Below are positions 6,584 through 7,517 of a DNA stretch of 7,517 nucleotides, in pieces. Below the pieces are notes generated by a model. The model was not told the origin of the DNA. It ran no database searches and saw only the letters and a program-made list of their open reading frames with translations. The stretch's first letter is position 1; every line of letters begins with the position of its first letter. Position numbers and translations under genes: made by a program. The DNA is taken from assembly GCA_030916665.1 (NCBI GenBank), contig JAUPWC010000130.1:1-7517 (forward strand), read 5' to 3'. The stretch is from Verrucomicrobiota bacterium (GTDB lineage: Bacteria; Verrucomicrobiota; Verrucomicrobiia; Opitutales; Opitutaceae).

Positions 6584-6605
6584 GGCGGGGTTCGGAGACC
6601 CCGCC
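6584..6605 (-). terminator. Strong GC hairpin, likely terminator of cdd
   Basis: GGCGGGGT (6584-6591) and ACCCCGCC (6598-6605) form a perfect 8-base-pair stem with a six-base loop. On the - strand it begins six bases after the cdd stop codon and is followed by TTGGCTTTG, a poor U-tract, so intrinsic termination is plausible but not textbook. It may also insulate the convergent hydrolase transcript. Confidence 0.5.
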
Positions 6606-6610
6606 CTGCA

Positions 6611-7015
6611 TCAATCCAAATCCTCCGGCCCAATCGCGGCCGGCAGCAGCGAGCGGATCGAGCCGTCGATGCGGTCGGGGCCGTTGCAGAAGGAATACAC
6701 ACGGATCTTCGGCCCGAATTCGTAGATCACCTGCCGGCACGCGCCGCAGGGCGCCGTGGCGGTCTTGGTCGGCGTATAGACGACCACGCACTTGAACTTG
6801 CGCTCGCCGGCGGCCACGGCGCTAAAGATCGCCGTGCGCTCGGCGCAGTTGCACAGGCCGTAGGAGGCGTTCTCGACGTTGCAGCCGCTGAAAATCTTGC
6901 CCGATTCCGTCAGCACCGCCGCGCCGACGCGGAACTTGGAGTAGGGTGCGTAAGCCTTCACTGCCGCCGCCTTGGCGACGGTTTGAAGCTTCTTCAACTG
7001 GGCGGGCGAAGGCAT
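6611..7015 (-). CDS. cdd: Cytidine deaminase (homotetrameric, zinc-dependent)
   Basis: Hydrolyses cytidine and deoxycytidine to uridine and deoxyuridine in pyrimidine salvage, in the cytoplasm. The 134 residues match the short tetrameric class. The N-terminal helix leads to YAPYSKFRVGAAV (22-34); the substrate-binding pair N46/E48 is in GCNVENASYG; zinc is held by Cys57 in CAERTAIF and by Cys90 and Cys93 in PCGACRQ, three Cys ligands as in this class; Glu59 is the proton shuttle. ATG 7015 is chosen because family homology begins with PSPAQLKKLQ. The frame continues to 7060, but the added residues (MTRFGFFASLRMTRP) are translated repeat. The repeat ends only six bases before this ATG, and no Shine-Dalgarno is visible. 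kbl lies upstream on the same strand, 100 bases away; the two may share a transcript, although their pathways are unrelated. Confidence 0.95.
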   Translation of the reverse strand: MPSPAQLKKLQTVAKAAAVKAYAPYSKFRVGAAVLTESGKIFSGCNVENASYGLCNCAERTAIFSAVAAGERKFKCVVVYTPTKTATAPCGACRQVIYEFGPKIRVYSFCNGPDRIDGSIRSLLPAAIGPEDLD

Positions 7016-7021
7016 CGGTCT

Positions 7022-7104
7022 TGTCATTCTAAGCGAAGCGAAGAATCCAAAACGTGTCACGCTGCGATTGTGCTGCTGGATCCTTCGCGTTGCTCAGGAT
7101 GACA
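7022..7104 (-). repeat. 83-base palindromic repeat, copy 2 (between kbl and cdd)
   Basis: Arms 7022-7049 and 7077-7104 are inverted copies matching at 23 of 28 positions. Read on the - strand it aligns end to end with copy 1 at 5569: the CATCCTGAG arm comes first, then a centre starting GCA with CGCAGC at the same place, then the GAATGACA arm. The GAATGACA arm again faces the start codon, here cdd ATG 7015, six bases away. Confidence 0.9.
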
Positions 7105-7115
7105 GTTGATGGGCA

Positions 7116-7517
7116 TCAGAACCCAAACTCTTGCTTAACTTCCTTGAACGCGTTTATGGCAAAGGCGAGGTCCTCGCGGCTGTGGGCGGCGGAGACCTGC
7201 GTGCGGATGCGGGCCTGGCCCTGCGCGACGACCGGGAAGAAGAAGCCGATGGCGTAGATGCCTTTCTCCAGCAGCCGCGCGGAAACCTTCTGTGCGAGCA
7301 CGGCGTCGCCCAGCATGATGGGCACGATGGGGTGCGTGCCCGGCTTGATATTCAGGCCGGCCTTGGTCAGTCCCTCGCGGTAGAAGCGCGTGTTCTCGTG
7401 CAGCTTGTCGCGCAAGGCGGTCGAGGCGGTCAGCAATTCGAGGCATTTGATCGCAGCGGCGGCGATGCTGGGCGGGATCGTGTTGGAGAAGAGGTAGGGC
7501 CGCGACCGCTGCCGCAG
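7116..7517 (-). CDS. kbl: Glycine C-acetyltransferase (2-amino-3-ketobutyrate CoA ligase), C-terminal part
   Basis: A PLP-dependent alpha-oxoamine synthase that splits 2-amino-3-ketobutyrate with CoA into glycine and acetyl-CoA, the second step of threonine breakdown through threonine dehydrogenase. The right window edge cuts the gene: 133 residues remain, about the last third of the usual ~395. They include [17 protein letters not shown], the block [28 protein letters not shown] and [14 protein letters not shown], all close to the Escherichia coli enzyme; the Arg in ARIRTQ belongs to the substrate carboxylate site. The PLP lysine lies outside the window. Other family members (biotin, serine palmitoyl or aminolevulinate synthases) fit the IMLGDA and GFFFPVV blocks less well. 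No tdh gene is visible here. The stop codon is followed after 11 bases by the palindromic repeat and then by cdd. Confidence 0.92.
   Translation of the reverse strand: MRQRSRPYLFSNTIPPSIAAAAIKCLELLTASTALRDKLHENTRFYREGLTKAGLNIKPGTHPIVPIMLGDAVLAQKVSARLLEKGIYAIGFFFPVVAQGQARIRTQVSAAHSREDLAFAINAFKEVKQEFGF

Larger units (their letters stand above)
6445..6610. repeat. Composite inverted-repeat block filling the hydrolase/cdd gap
   Basis: The ends are inverted copies: TGTAGAGCGGGGTTTCCGA at 6445-6463 and its counterpart at 6592-6610 agree at 16 of 19 positions, with transition-only differences. TTGGC at 6471-6475 and GCCAA at 6579-6583 extend the symmetry. The block overlaps the hydrolase stop codon (6447-6449) and ends one base before the cdd stop codon (6611-6613). 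Inside are a weak hairpin at 6482-6498 and the paired hairpins listed separately. It could be a MITE-like unit, or two related terminators pointing at each other. Confidence 0.6.

Noticed and set aside
5571..6791. A 406-codon open frame on the - strand opposite the hydrolase
   Set aside because: It is antisense to a gene with an intact catalytic triad, crosses the repeat block and part of cdd, and is rich in Arg/His as shadow frames often are.
7016..7060. Upstream start for cdd at 7060
   Set aside because: The extra residues (FFASLRMT) come from translating the palindromic repeat; homology starts at ATG 7015.

Overview
The window reads as a chromosomal, GC-rich (mostly G or C at third codon positions) segment of a Gram-negative-type bacterium. 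The best guess is a verrucomicrobial (Opitutaceae-like) genome, from the style of the IHF/HU-like protein, the rarity of Shine-Dalgarno sequences and the short palindromic repeats between genes. That placement is inference. Nothing here is a phage, CRISPR array, RNA gene or intact transposon, and no stretch over 300 bases lacks a gene.

Layout, left to right. Bases 2-106 hold the last codons of an unidentified + strand gene. A leftward pair follows: a soluble Hanks-type Ser/Thr protein kinase (1600-2583) and, 21 bases downstream, the sigma-54 gene rpoN (121-1578). Divergent from the kinase is an A-type Fe-S carrier (erpA, 2717-3034), which meets a leftward ubiE/menG quinone methyltransferase (3055-3750) tail to tail. 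Divergent from ubiE is a rightward run: an IHF/HU-like nucleoid protein (3857-4216), histidyl-tRNA synthetase (4244-5557), then a membrane-anchored alpha/beta hydrolase (5652-6449). The right end is leftward: the 3' part of kbl (glycine C-acetyltransferase, 7116-7517) followed by cytidine deaminase (6611-7015).

The genes are mainly housekeeping: nitrogen/stress sigma factor, Fe-S assembly, menaquinone synthesis, nucleoid structure, translation, pyrimidine salvage and threonine/glycine metabolism. I see no obvious new multi-gene system among them. The unusual material is in the gaps of the right third. Two copies of one ~84-base palindromic repeat sit directly before the start codons of the hydrolase and cdd genes, in the same orientation relative to each gene. 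The 161-base gap between these two genes' stop codons is filled by nested inverted repeats, including two hairpins that are inverted copies of each other with compensatory stem changes (REPIN-like).

Other points worth attention are a HisRS that lacks the usual motif 3 arginine, a kinase with altered catalytic-loop and APE motifs placed just before rpoN, and a good sigma-54-type -24/-12 sequence upstream of erpA.
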